DNA of 64,000 nucleotides from CAIWTU01 sp963815135 (GCA_963815135.1 CAWFFO010000001.1:186001-250000), one strand, 5' to 3'. Positions 30,622-40,760 are shown, numbered from the stretch's first letter. Notes: generated from the sequence alone by a model not told the origin. Translations and numbers: made by a program.

Positions 30622-31109
30622 ACTCTGACTCCGGATAGATGAACTGTCGAATACAAACTGGAGATATGCTTAAAAATTATGCAAAAGGCCAGAAATTCAA
30701 TGGAATTGAATCCCTTATCGTCTGCGCGCGGATTTTTTCAACAGCGATATCCACAAAAATTGTTGAAGCAGAAGCCCATATTCAGGTCTTCCGTGCAAGT
30801 TACTGAAATAATTATCCACTATTTATGACAAATCTGTAAATATGACAAATTATTGACGTTGCGGGAGTTAAGCATTGACAGTGAAAGACAAACTTATGAT
30901 TTCCGTTTGACCGCCGGAATTAAACGTATGGCAGGAGTGCCACATTTCACCGGGTCTTTTACATTACCCATAATTACAGGAAATGAACGAGGAAGGGACA
31001 GAAATCAAAATCCGTACGAAGCTGCCATTCCGGCATCAGGGGATGTATTAATTCACCTCAAGCTGTCCGTAAAGCGGTAAGGTACGGATTTAATATTGAA
31101 ACGATAAGT
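30622..31109. other. AT-rich intergenic region
   Basis: No supportable gene. A 75-codon plus-strand frame (30853-31080) begins with TTG, lacks a ribosome site and shows no family features. The region should hold the promoter of the PilZ operon. Confidence 0.35.
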
Positions 31110-31283
31110 TTAAAAATCTTCCGCAACCTTCAAATAACCTGGATATACCAGTAAATGTATTGTGGATGCCGCAACGGTCTCGTTTCTTCCGTCATCATGT
31201 TCAATGATTGCCATGTTGTTATATTCGTCATAAATCCTTACATTCACAACTTCTCCAAAGGGAAGCCAAATCGCCCGCCTCAT
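31110..31283 (-). CDS. Small basic/hydrophobic protein of 57 aa
   Basis: A short gene that a 60-codon cut-off misses. A strong GGGAGGTG ribosome site lies six bases before the ATG. The protein reads MRRAIWLPFGEVVNV, then VRIYDEYNNMAIIEHDDG, then TIHLLVYPGYLKVAEDF: an amphipathic beta-rich pattern without signal peptide. Codon use and the good ribosome site argue that it is real. Family and function unknown. Confidence 0.6.
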   Translation of the reverse strand: MRRAIWLPFGEVVNVRIYDEYNNMAIIEHDDGRNETVAASTIHLLVYPGYLKVAEDF

Positions 31284-31602
31284 AATAACACCTCCCTTAA
31301 GTACCCTGCCCGAAATAACAATTATTGATTCCTGCAGTGAATGAGTTAAATAGTCGGCATGTCATGATATATTGAAAAAGCAATTAGTATACCAATGTAT
31401 CTTTCAATCGTAACACTCTGGATTTATGCAAAAATAGCTATAATTGCGACATGACTTTTATGTAATTCCGGAAACGAAATGTAAATAACTCTTTACATCT
31501 TTGTCTTTTACTTTTTGTGTTGATTTCAGAGATTGCCCGTTCGACATGAGCTTCTTACATCTCTCTTCTTGACTTGAGGTGAGTAACTTGTATTTTTGTA
31601 AT
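31284..31602. other. Divergent promoter region before the dnaJ-like gene
   Basis: AT-rich 320-base region between the 57-codon gene and the cbpA-like gene. TTGACT (about 31570) and TATTTT (about 31592), 16 bases apart, form a plausible sigma-70-like promoter whose transcript would start very near the ATG at 31603. No sigma-32 consensus was found. Confidence 0.3.
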
Positions 31603-32532
31603 ATGGGAATTCAATATAAGGATTATTACGAAATTCTTGGAGTGGACCGCTCAGCCGGCGATAAGGAAATCAAGCGGGCATACCATAAGCTTGCCAGGCA
31701 GTTGCACCCGGATATAAACAAGTCTCCCGACGCCGAGGAAAAATTCAAGCAGATCAATGAAGCTTATGAGGTGCTGAGCGATCCCGACAAGCGTAACAAG
31801 TATGATTCGCTCGGTTCAGGCCTGAAAAGCGGGGAAGATTTTACGGCTCCTCCTCAATGGGAATTTCATTACAGCGGGGAAAATGCCCAAGATTTCAGTG
31901 ACTTTTTCAAGTTCTTCACCGGAGCTGCGGGAGGATTCGGCTCGGAGGTGCCTGGTGGCGGTCTGCGGCAGCGGAGGGGCAAGGATCAGGAAGCCGAGAT
32001 CGAGGTTAGCCTGACCGAGAGCATCCACGGAGCGCATAGAATTGTCGAACTGGAAAAAATAGAACCGGCGGAGGATGGCAGGCCGGCCCGCATCCGCAAG
32101 AGTTACGATGTTGCCATTCCAAAAGGGGTTACCACCGGGACGAAGATTCGCCTTGCCGGTCAGGGGGGCGGGGGAATGGGAGGAGGTGCGAGCGGAGATC
32201 TCTTTCTGAAGGTTCTTTTGAAGCCTGAACCCGGTTTTCAGGTTCAGAACCACGACCTTCTGAGTACGGTCGATGTCGCGCCTTGGGAAGCGGTTCTCGG
32301 AGCAAAGATCAAGGTAGCCACTGTTGCTGGCCGCGTGAGTATGACCCTGCCGCCGGGAACCCAGTGCGGCCAGGTATTGCGATTACGGGGGAAAGGCATA
32401 CCGAATCAGAAGGGCGGAGCGGGGGACCAGCTGGTTTCCGTGCGCATTGTCGTGCCCGTATCACCGTCCGACACCGAAAGAAAGTTGTTCGAACAGCTTG
32501 AACGTGAATCAGGCTTCAAGCCCAGAGATTGA
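31603..32532 (+). CDS. cbpA: DnaJ-class co-chaperone / curved-DNA-binding protein
   Basis: About 309 residues. An N-terminal J domain (DYYEILGVDRSAGDKEIKRAYHKLARQLHPDINKS) includes the HPD motif that stimulates DnaK. A glycine/phenylalanine-rich linker follows, then two C-terminal substrate-binding domains (KSYDVAIPKGVTTGTKIRLAGQG and LPPGTQCGQVLRLRGKG). There is no zinc-finger CxxCxGxG repeat, which separates it from DnaJ proper and fits CbpA. The cbpM-like gene follows after 39 bases. A GTG at 31579 is an alternative start, but the ATG at 31603 begins at the domain edge. Confidence 0.88.
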   Translation: MGIQYKDYYEILGVDRSAGDKEIKRAYHKLARQLHPDINKSPDAEEKFKQINEAYEVLSDPDKRNKYDSLGSGLKSGEDFTAPPQWEFHYSGENAQDFSDFFKFFTGAAGGFGSEVPGGGLRQRRGKDQEAEIEVSLTESIHGAHRIVELEKIEPAEDGRPARIRKSYDVAIPKGVTTGTKIRLAGQGGGGMGGGASGDLFLKVLLKPEPGFQVQNHDLLSTVDVAPWEAVLGAKIKVATVAGRVSMTLPPGTQCGQVLRLRGKGIPNQKGGAGDQLVSVRIVVPVSPSDTERKLFEQLERESGFKPRD

Positions 32533-32571
32533 ATAATGTGCCCGGCCGTTACAGAATAAAGGATGAAGAAT

Positions 32572-32886
32572 ATGCCGACTTCTGAATATGAGCTTGTCGT
32601 CCGCATGAGTGGCGATATGGAAAAGACGGTTACCATAACTGTTTCCGAATTGGCGGACCGTTGCGAATGCAGCATGGAATTGGTCAGGAGATTCATGTGG
32701 TCGGGCCTTATCGACCCGATTGGAGAACTGTCCGATGATCCTCTTTTCGGTCAGTCAGCTGTTCCACGACTGAGACGCGCTCTGCGCCTCAAACACGACT
32801 TCAAGCTGAATGTGGATGCCCTCGCCCTCGTTATGGAGCTGCTCGACAGGATAGAAGAGCTGGAAAAGAGCCAGACAAAGAGATGA
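32572..32886 (+). CDS. cbpM: Chaperone modulator CbpM (MerR-like fold)
   Basis: About 104 residues. A MerR-type helix-turn-helix-like fold (VTITVSELADRCECSMELVRRFMWSGLIDPIG) is followed by a helix-rich tail that ends EELEKSQTKR. CbpM binds the J domain of CbpA and inhibits it. Its position directly downstream of the cbpA-like gene confirms the pairing. ATG 32572 has an AAAGGA site upstream; ATG 32563 is in frame too. Confidence 0.8.
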   Translation: MPTSEYELVVRMSGDMEKTVTITVSELADRCECSMELVRRFMWSGLIDPIGELSDDPLFGQSAVPRLRRALRLKHDFKLNVDALALVMELLDRIEELEKSQTKR

Positions 32887-33009
32887 TAGAGTTGCGGCGT
32901 CTCCTGAGCTTCGGCGATATCGGGTCTATCGGCAGCTTTCTTGCGGAAGACCTCATTATTTTGTCGGGTAGGATTGCTGCCATGAATTTGTTAAAGAGAA
33001 GGCTATATC

Positions 33010-33585
33010 ATGATTAAATCGGCATGTTTGAAAAAATTATGGAGATCTGTTTTTATTGTTTTTGTCTTGATTGTTGTAAATCCCCATGGCTTGATCGCTC
33101 AGGATCAGGCGCCTGAGTACCAGGGATATTACTCAAATAAACTCGATGGGGAAATCGAGTCAATTAATTCACAGCTTGACGAAAACCTGAAAAATTACGA
33201 AAAAGACAAGTCTGTTAAACACTTGAATGAATCGAATGATCTGATATTACAGACAATAGGTGAGATTGATGCTTATTTGACGGCTGCAATTCAACGACTG
33301 CAGGATACGCCCAACAAAGCGCAGGAAGAAAAATTGAAAGCTCAAATTGATAAGCTGGAAGTCATAAATATCAGGGATGTCGAAATGCCTTATTTGTGCA
33401 ATCAGCTGCTTGAAGTCGGCCAGCGCTATAGTAAAACAGACAAAATGAAAGCAAAAAAATGTTACAGAAATATTGTTGAAAAGTTTACCTCATACGAATC
33501 CGGAAGCTGCAGCAAGAAGGCGGAAAATGCACTGAAGCATCTGAAGCCGGCAAAACGGAAAGTGAATAAGCACCCGCCCCGCTGA
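33010..33585 (+). CDS. Exported helical hypothetical protein
   Basis: 191 residues. A hydrophobic signal or anchor (residues about 11-27) ends near LIAQ. The rest is lysine/glutamate-rich and strongly helical: EIESINSQLDENLKNYEKDK, then EEKLKAQIDKLE, predicting coiled coil. Three cysteines occur late (YLCNQ, KKCYRN, GSCSKK). I do not recognise a family. It is near-neighbour to the M23 peptidase gene but separated by about 295 bases, so no functional link is claimed. Confidence 0.6.
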   Translation: MIKSACLKKLWRSVFIVFVLIVVNPHGLIAQDQAPEYQGYYSNKLDGEIESINSQLDENLKNYEKDKSVKHLNESNDLILQTIGEIDAYLTAAIQRLQDTPNKAQEEKLKAQIDKLEVINIRDVEMPYLCNQLLEVGQRYSKTDKMKAKKCYRNIVEKFTSYESGSCSKKAENALKHLKPAKRKVNKHPPR

Positions 33586-33879
33586 TTATTTATGATTCCT
33601 GCCATATATTTCTAAAAGCAACGATGCTGCCCCGCTTTTCCCGAATGTTTGTCAGACCCACCGGAATGCTGCTCTTGAACCTGGATAAGCGGTTTTTCCC
33701 AATAGCAGAAATGGCAGATACCCTGGCTGCGAGTCCATGCCATGAGCAGACGCCGATTTTAATTCCGTTCACAAACCTTCCATTATTGCTTCAGCATGTG
33801 CTAAACTCGTTTGCTGAAATTCGACTTGTCAGGGAAATAATATATTTATCCTGATATTAAGCACTTGGGAGGTTAAATC

Positions 33880-35193
33880 GTGAAAAACCGTGCCATTTTG
33901 TTTCTTTTTCTGGTCATCATCGGCCTCGCTGCCGGATATATGTTCCTCTACGACCACGAGAGCCCGCTGATCGGCCTGCAGCCGCACGAAGGACCGGTAT
34001 CGGCCGCAAAATCGCCAGTCCTGACAGTGGAGGATACGGGAACAGGCCTTAAATCCCTGTCGATCAGTGTCTCCCAGCAGGGCAAGATAACGAGACTGCC
34101 CGACACAGATTTCAAGTCCGGCGTTTCCAGATACACTGTTACCATCCCTCTTGGTAAGCTTGCCCTTAAAGACGGTCCCATCATCATCGATGTCAAAGCT
34201 GCCGATCGTGCCACGCTGGCAAATAAAAAAGAGCAGTCGTTTTCACTTGAATACGACACACATCCGCCGGTTATTTCGATGTTGACCACCGCCCATAACA
34301 TCAATCAGGGGGGAGTCGGACTGGCCATCTTCAGTGTGTCGGAAAAAGTCAAGAGAGTCGGAATACAGGTGGCGGATCACTTTTTCCCCGCATTTCGCCA
34401 GGAGGGCAATATCTACGCCTGTATGTTCGCGTTTCCCTATAACCTCAAACCCGCCGACTTTTTGCCCAGGGTGGTGGCCGAGGACCTGGCCGGCAATGAA
34501 GGCACCGGAGGTTTCTACTACCACACGAGACTCAGGGCGGTCCGGTCCGACCGGATAAACATCAGCCAGGCGTTTTTGGATAAAAAGTCGCCCGAGTTCC
34601 AGCATTATTTTCCAGACATCCATGATCCGTTGCAGCTGTTTCTGAATGTCAACAACAAGCTGCGCGCCGAAAACATTGCCAAACTGAAGGAACTGTCCGC
34701 CAAAACCGCCGCCACACCCTTATGGCACGGAGACTTCCTGCGTCTGCCCAATGCCGCACCCATGGCCGGTTTTGATGATCAGCGCGATTATATCTTCAAC
34801 GGCAAAAAGATTGATCACCAGGTGCATCTGGGTCTTGACCTTGCTTCAGTGGCTGCTTCTCCGGTGCCTGCCGCGAACAGCGGAAAAGTAGTCTATGCGA
34901 GTGAGCTTGGCATCTACGGCAATTGCGTGATCATCGACCATGGCCTCGGTCTGCAGAGCCTATACTCCCATCTGAGCCATATCGATGTTGCCGTGGGGGA
35001 GCAGGTGGAGAAGGGCAAAATCATCGGCCGCACAGGTTCGACCGGAATGGCCGGCGGGGACCATTTGCATTTCGGCATGGTTCTGGACGGAATAGAAGTC
35101 GATCCCCGCGAATGGCTGGATCAGCATTGGATTAAAGACAACTTCACCAGCAAGTGGCAAATGGCATTGGGTGGAACCCAGGGAAAGAAATAG
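33880..35193 (+). CDS. M23-family (LytM-type) metallopeptidase
   Basis: 437 residues. A single N-terminal membrane anchor (AILFLFLVIIGLAAGYMFLY) is followed by about 270 residues of beta-rich periplasmic domain (Ig-like sequence with AEDLAGNEG). The C-terminal LytM domain has the zinc ligands in HLGLDLA (H-x3-D) and HLHFG (H-x-H). These enzymes cut peptidoglycan cross-links or act as amidase activators; all metal ligands are intact, so hydrolase activity is likely. GTG start at 33880 follows GGGAGG. Confidence 0.9.
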   Translation: MKNRAILFLFLVIIGLAAGYMFLYDHESPLIGLQPHEGPVSAAKSPVLTVEDTGTGLKSLSISVSQQGKITRLPDTDFKSGVSRYTVTIPLGKLALKDGPIIIDVKAADRATLANKKEQSFSLEYDTHPPVISMLTTAHNINQGGVGLAIFSVSEKVKRVGIQVADHFFPAFRQEGNIYACMFAFPYNLKPADFLPRVVAEDLAGNEGTGGFYYHTRLRAVRSDRINISQAFLDKKSPEFQHYFPDIHDPLQLFLNVNNKLRAENIAKLKELSAKTAATPLWHGDFLRLPNAAPMAGFDDQRDYIFNGKKIDHQVHLGLDLASVAASPVPAANSGKVVYASELGIYGNCVIIDHGLGLQSLYSHLSHIDVAVGEQVEKGKIIGRTGSTGMAGGDHLHFGMVLDGIEVDPREWLDQHWIKDNFTSKWQMALGGTQGKK

Positions 35194-35255
35194 GGATTGC
35201 AGGAAGTTTTCTGATTTTTAAGATATTGTATATGAATGTGGAACTGAATCCATTT

Positions 35256-35675
35256 TCATTTCCGGACTGGTTGAGAAGAGGTGAGGGCGAGCCTGGCCAA
35301 CAGATATGACAGAACCGCAAAGACCAGATTTTCAACTACTGTTGCCCAAGAAAGCGGACGGGCAAAATAGGATCCGAAACATCCACAGTTGATGATCGGT
35401 ATATCCCGCAAAAGCATTATGCCGGTAAAAGAGGCATAGATCAGATGCAGGGCCAAAGAAAAGAAAGCCGCCATTCTCAGCTTTCTTCCCCATAAAAGCC
35501 AGGAGCCGATCAACAGTTCGGAGGCGGCTATGGCTACGGCCGCCGGCCAGTGCAGGACTTCAGGAAAAATGCCGTATGAGTGTAAAACCGTTACGAATCC
35601 GGGCATATTAAGCAGTTTGGCAATTGCAGCCGCCATCAGTATCAAACCGAGAATGATCCGCAAAAAAAGTCTCAT
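35256..35675 (-). CDS. MauE/DoxX-type membrane protein
   Basis: 139 residues with four predicted helices (LRIILGLILMAAAIAKLL, AAVAIAASELLIGSWLLW and others). The short sequence PIINCGCFG, with two cysteines at the membrane edge, is the hallmark of the MauE-like branch that couples to thioredoxin or disulfide chemistry. The neighbouring genes do not reveal a partner. Start at 35675 is ATG; the gene is monocistronic as far as can be seen. Confidence 0.75.
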   Translation of the reverse strand: MRLFLRIILGLILMAAAIAKLLNMPGFVTVLHSYGIFPEVLHWPAAVAIAASELLIGSWLLWGRKLRMAAFFSLALHLIYASFTGIMLLRDIPIINCGCFGSYFARPLSWATVVENLVFAVLSYLLARLALTSSQPVRK

Positions 35676-36085
35676 GGGCTACGCCTTTCGATTGGTTCCG
35701 ACATTCAAAATGAACCGGAAGGTTTATTTTCAGGAGAAACAATTGTAGCAGAAAATAGAACTTTGTAATCCGACAAAAATGCGAGAACTGATGGTTTTAT
35801 TATAATCGAGTGATAAAGGTTCGGGATAACTGTTCGATTCGGAAAAGATCCGAACTCGGTCCCGGCAGGTAAATTGCGGATTGTTCCTGGATCGTATGTT
35901 TGAAAAGGGGAAAATAGCGATAATTATTGCTGATAGATTCGGAGAAACTTAGAGGCAGGGACACTTACCCGTTCATGTTTCCGATGAATAAGCAAGCGCC
36001 CCTGCCGGATTCAAATTAACGCCGGTTATCCGGCTAAATTCGTGGACGCGTCAGTTTTGCTTGAACGGTGTTGCTGACAGGCCGA
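35676..36085. other. Intergenic region with repeated hairpins
   Basis: No gene seen. Inverted repeats: TTCGGA/TCCGAA (35838-35854), GGCAGGG (35954-35960) with CCCTGCC (36000-36006) enclosing TTCAT/ATGAA, and GCCGG-TTAT-CCGGC (36021-36034). The last could terminate the chemoreceptor gene on the minus strand, though its T-tract is poor. Confidence 0.35.
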
Positions 36086-38119
36086 TCAGGCGTAAGAGTG
36101 ATTTGACCGGGTCATGTTTTTAAGGGTGTCAGCCACTCCCTTGGTGTGGCCTGCAGTGTCGGTTGTTCGTCCGCTTGATTCCTCGATGACACTCAGCAGG
36201 GAAGAAAGACGTGCCACGTCACCGGACTGTGACTCGATTTCGTTGGCCACCGTCCCGATCTCGGAAGCCAGGTGTGTGATGTTCTTGCCGATCTCCAGGG
36301 CGCTGGTGCGGGATTTTTCCGCAAGGTTGCGAACCTCGTCGGCAACAACCGCAAAACCCCGCCCGCTGTCACCGGCACGCGCTGCTTCGATTGCGGCATT
36401 GAGGGCCAGCAGGTTTGTCTGGTCCGCTATCTGCTCGATTATTTCCACCACGCTCTGGATCTGGCGGCTGGCATCAGCCAGTTCACGGGCGTTCGTAGCC
36501 GACGTCGTGGCCTGCTGGGTCAGGGAGGAGACGTTATCACCCAACTCCTGAATTGCCTGTACCTGCTGCTCGATATGGGAGGCCAGATCATCAACTGAAC
36601 CATACAGGTCATTGGCACAGTTTTCAAGCTGGCCGGCCATTGTTTCCCGTTGGGCATCGGCTTCGTACAAAGCCTGTCCGAGATCATTCAATCCGCTGAA
36701 CAGGCGCGTCATGGATGGTTCCAGACCGGATGCATCCAGACGGCTTGCATACTGCTGCCCCTTGAAATCGTCAATCTGCTTTACCACGACCTGCGACAAT
36801 CCGTTCAGTTTGGCGATCTGCCTCCTCAGGAAAAATGCCTTGAACTCTCCATAGTGGGCAATAAAGTTGTCCACGTACTCATCCCGGAATTGAGCCCCGC
36901 GCGCCACCTGGAAAAAGAAGACCGCGGTCAGGGTCTGGTTGAGATTGAGCCCGAGAATTTCGCCGAAAGTTGAAAAACCGGCCATGGCGGTGCCTGACAT
37001 AACCCGGCCCATGTTCGACAGTTCACGTTCATTGTTAAGGCGGCGCAGAATGCAGTCGTTGAGAATGCCTGCTACCGGGGTTCCCGGTTTTCCCTGCATG
37101 AATCGACCGAAGTCCTTTTCCGTGTTGGCGACCAGTCCCGTTCTGCGCACCAGTTGCAGTTGCTCTCCCGGGGCAATGTCGCAATAAAAGTGGACCCTGC
37201 CGTTGTTTATGTCGAGTTGCGAGATCGAGCGCACGAACAGCTCCCTGCCGACTTTAATGGCAAAGGAATACCCGGACAGACTGGATTCAAGATTTGCCGG
37301 GGTGCATTTCAGGGTTTCGCAGAGCGCTTCCACAAGGGAGCTGATCCGTCCCTGGCCGTCAACCACCTGGCTTACATAGCGCTGCTCCACCGAGGCGGAA
37401 AGCACGTTGAAGGTGCTTCCGGCGGGTTCGAAATTCTGGCTTTTGAATACGCCGAAACGCACTTCGGGCGGCGTCTTGATAAAGGCGATCAGGGCATGGT
37501 TTTGAAGTTTCTTCTTGCCGTCGTGCAGCCAGGTATCGCGGAAATCAAAGGTCCCTCCGGCCGAACCGCCCACGAACAGGCAGGGGAAGCGGCCGGAATC
37601 ATACAGGGCTTCCATGAAAAATGATTCGGAAGCCGACAGGCCGTCGAAAAGCACGTATGCAAGCGTATTGCGGAAGTCGATCTCCATGTTCACTCGCAGC
37701 CCCTCAATGGTTTTGCCTATGCGGTCAACGCGGTCAGTCAGTTGGGTATCAATACTTCCGCGACGCAAGTCTTCGCACCCCAACGGGACACTGACGACTT
37801 CGGCTTCCGCTATCAGCGATGAGTCGAAACACTGGACCACCACCCTGTCCCAGCTCTTGCCGGTGGGGCAATACAGCTTCCCGTCTTCGGCGTGCAGTTC
37901 TCCCGCAGTGGAACAGATCATCATGGGGACCCCGGAAAAGCGGGTAGACAATACCCTGGCAACCTTGTCTATGTCTATATGCGGCGAGACGTAGGCACTG
38001 ACAAAAGTAGGGGAGAAGCGAACCTTCTCCAGTTCGCCTGTAAGCCCGGCAGCGCTGCTCTGGAGGACAATGACACCTGCTTTGGTGTTTTTATTCTTTC
38101 CGACTCCAAAAAATCGCAT
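36086..38119 (-). CDS. FIST-domain soluble methyl-accepting chemotaxis protein
   Basis: 677 residues without membrane helices. Residues about 30-230 are a FIST_N domain (FVGGSAGGTFDFRDTWLHDG near 185); about 230-375 are FIST_C. FIST is a proposed small-ligand sensor, possibly for amino acids. The C-terminal third is a standard MCP signalling domain with the hairpin tip QIADQTNLLALNAAIEAARAGDSGRGFAVVADEVRNLAEKS, so it should feed a CheA/CheW system located elsewhere. There is no HAMP domain. The last residues (NHSYA) do not form a CheR-type pentapeptide. Confidence 0.88.
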   Translation of the reverse strand: MRFFGVGKNKNTKAGVIVLQSSAAGLTGELEKVRFSPTFVSAYVSPHIDIDKVARVLSTRFSGVPMMICSTAGELHAEDGKLYCPTGKSWDRVVVQCFDSSLIAEAEVVSVPLGCEDLRRGSIDTQLTDRVDRIGKTIEGLRVNMEIDFRNTLAYVLFDGLSASESFFMEALYDSGRFPCLFVGGSAGGTFDFRDTWLHDGKKKLQNHALIAFIKTPPEVRFGVFKSQNFEPAGSTFNVLSASVEQRYVSQVVDGQGRISSLVEALCETLKCTPANLESSLSGYSFAIKVGRELFVRSISQLDINNGRVHFYCDIAPGEQLQLVRRTGLVANTEKDFGRFMQGKPGTPVAGILNDCILRRLNNERELSNMGRVMSGTAMAGFSTFGEILGLNLNQTLTAVFFFQVARGAQFRDEYVDNFIAHYGEFKAFFLRRQIAKLNGLSQVVVKQIDDFKGQQYASRLDASGLEPSMTRLFSGLNDLGQALYEADAQRETMAGQLENCANDLYGSVDDLASHIEQQVQAIQELGDNVSSLTQQATTSATNARELADASRQIQSVVEIIEQIADQTNLLALNAAIEAARAGDSGRGFAVVADEVRNLAEKSRTSALEIGKNITHLASEIGTVANEIESQSGDVARLSSLLSVIEESSGRTTDTAGHTKGVADTLKNMTRSNHSYA

Positions 38120-38721
38120 AACATACTCTCCTTTTAATTATGAACATCCACTGAACGGTGAGGTTCAAGACAAAGATATGAAGCGAATTGTCAATACCCT
38201 ACGGTGTTCATTGCAAATTGGTTAAAGACAGGTGGAACTTATATCGGGATGCTTGATTTTACGTTGCATTTCCAACAGATTAATCCTGTATTCTTTTGAA
38301 GTAATTTATCGGCAGCTTGACTCAAAATCTTTAATAAAATATTTGATTAAATACCTATAATTTGTCACTTGACGCTAAAAGCAAATTTTTCGCGTTCATA
38401 ATGCTGACCTATTTTGTCGACAAATATATGAAGATAATTGATTTAAGTGTCTGATTCATGGTTTCTTCGACGGTTTAGCAATCTGCCAATTTTAATTTTC
38501 AGAGTTACGTTAGAGTGCCGTGAGGATAGCTGCCGGCAACTGAATAGTTTGCAAATGGCTTTCAATTGATGACGACTGACATTTCAAAAAAAAGACCGTC
38601 ATGAATGTGGCAGCAGGGGTTTCAATTGTGGTAATATGACAAACTTGGTCCTTGGCCGGGAATTTTTCATATTTAGCCGACATCAACTCATGCATTCTTT
38701 TCGAAGGAGTAAACGATAACC
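38120..38721. other. AT-rich divergent intergenic region
   Basis: About 600 bases with no convincing gene between the chemoreceptor and the penicillin-binding-protein gene. The 61-codon minus frame (38510-38695) has no family features. TTTCAATTG occurs twice, 60 bases apart (38560 and 38620). The promoters of both flanking genes should lie here. Confidence 0.35.
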
Positions 38722-40760
38722 TTGATTTCCTCTGTACTTATCTCATTTAGAAAAATGGTTTCCCTCGGCATTTTAGGTTTTATCCTGACCATAGGTCTTG
38801 CTTCGCCTGCCCGCGCATTGGAAAAAATCGCTAAATATCCCCTTCTGTCACCAGGCTACAGCTCCATAAAGGTCTATGACGACGAGAGACGGTTTGTTGG
38901 ACGGATACCGGCAGAGGGCAGATACTGGGTTCAGATTGACCATATTCCGGTTTTCCTGCAAAAAGCCCTCGTGGCCATCGAAGACGCCCGATTTTACCAG
39001 CATGGCGGGATCGATTTCAGGGGAATTGCCCGGGCCCTGGTGAAAGATGTGCTCAAAGGGAAAATGGTTGAAGGCGGCTCCACAATCACCCAGCAGCTGA
39101 TCAAGAACAGATTTTTGTCCGGGGAGAAAACCCTTGACAGAAAACTGAAGGAAGCCGAGCTGGCCGTGGAATATGAACGTAAATACACCAAGAAGCAGAT
39201 CCTTGAGATGTATTTTAACGAGATATATTTCGGCAATGGTGCCTGGGGAATTGCCCAGGCCGCGCGGCTTTATTTTGATAAAAATCCGGAACAGCTGACC
39301 GAAGCCGAATGTGTCCTGCTGGCCGGCGTCCCGAAAGCCCCGGAACCGTTATAACCCGTTTGGGAAAATATCCGAAGTCAGGGCCAGGCGAAACCTGGTC
39401 CTTAAACGCATGGCAGATCTCAAAATGATCTCCCAGCGAAAAATGAGAAGTCTGGCGGCACAACCGGTATCATATGTGAAATCGGGTGAAGCCCCGTATT
39501 ACCTGGCCCATATCAGGAACAAACTGATCGAACAATACGGAGCCGCAGATCATCGAACAAGGCGGACTGGATGTAATAGCGGCCATGAATCTGAAACTTC
39601 AAAAGCTGGCGGAACAGGTCCTTAGAGATGGGGTCAAGCGTATCTCTCCCCGATCTTCAAGGGCGCATTATTGTGTCTGGATCCCAATAACGGCGATATG
39701 TTGGCTGCTGTAGGTGGAGTCGATTACACGTAAAAGTCCCTATAACCGTGCCTTTTTTGCCAAACGTCAGCCCGGTTCGGCCATTAAACCTTTGATTTAC
39801 GCCGCAGCTTTGGAAAAGGGATATACTCCCAGCAGCAAGCTGGATGATACACCCGTTGCCTATAATCGGGGGAATAATGAGATCTGGAAGCCGAAAAATT
39901 ATGGGAAAGAGCTCTATGGAGAGATTACTCTCCGACAGGCCCTTGCATATTCTAATAATGTCATCTCGGTAAAGTTGCTGGATGCCATCGGAGTTCCTTA
40001 TTTCGTCGATTTCGCCGAAACTATGGGGCTTTCGTTACATGCCAGCAATGGTCTATCACTGGCCCTTGGATCTGAAGAAGTCACTCTGCATGACCTGGTT
40101 TCTGCTTATGCTCCCTTTGCCAACGGAGGTTTGCGCCCCAAATCAAGGACCATTATCGGTATTTATGATCGGAAGAGTCGCGCATGGACGGAAAATCCCC
40201 CCTCACTTACACCGGTTCTTTCCCCTGCAACCGCCTATGTCACGACACAGATGCTGAAGGATGTTATGATTTATGGAACCGCCAAAAATCTGGAAAAATT
40301 CGCCAGTGAACGGCCTTCCGCAGGAAAAACCGGCACCACCGATGACTATCGGGATGCCTGGTTTATCGGTTATACGCCGCAGTTGATTACCGGCGTTTGG
40401 GTAGGGTATGACAAACCCAGATCAGTGGGTAAAGGTTTTACAGGGGGGATAGTCAGCGCCCCGATCTGGAGCCGGTTCATGCGTTCTGCACTGGCTGGCA
40501 AACCGGTCATGGAATTCACGAAACCGGATACAGTTGTTTCCGTTGCGATCGATCCAGCAACAGGCTGCCTGGCGACACCGGACTGCCCTGATAAACGGCA
40601 AGAATTCTACATCGAAGGGACCCAGCCGACAGTGGATTGCTCACAACCTGCCGCGGATTCTTCCGGTGATAATACCGGTGAAGCCAATCCGTTAAAAGTT
40701 TACCTGATTCAAATGAAATTCAGGAGAATTTACCGGTTCAGCCTTGACTGTTTGGCATAA
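38722..40760 (+). pseudogene. mrcA: Class A penicillin-binding protein 1A, five +1 frameshifts
   Basis: Bifunctional peptidoglycan synthase of about 677 residues after correction. An N-terminal membrane anchor is followed by a GT51 transglycosylase (ALVAIEDARFYQHGGIDFRG, GGSTITQQLIKN). The transpeptidase keeps all three motifs: SxxK in GSAIKPL, SxN in YSNNVI, and KTGT in GKTGTTDD. Extra single bases near 39343, 39545, 39651, 39664 and 39730 split it; removing each gives a continuous protein (KAPNRYNPFG, IIEQGGLDVIAAMNLKLQ, DPNNGDMLAAVGGVDYTKSPYNRAFF). All five are insertions. The start may be TTG 38722 (GGAG 12 bases upstream) or ATG 38755. If real, the cell must rely on another class A protein. 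Confidence 0.82.

Noticed and set aside
30853..31080. 75-codon plus-strand frame starting with TTG
   Set aside because: Weak start codon, no ribosome site and no recognisable sequence pattern.
33590..33854. Short frames on both strands before the M23 peptidase gene
   Set aside because: Overlapping 60- and 76-codon frames without ribosome sites or domains; neither is favoured.
38560..38628. TTTCAATTG repeated 60 bases apart, considered as a CRISPR remnant
   Set aside because: Only two 9-base copies without extended repeat identity or cas genes.
38510..38695. 61-codon minus-strand frame before the penicillin-binding-protein gene
   Set aside because: AT-rich region, no domain, and no convincing start signal.
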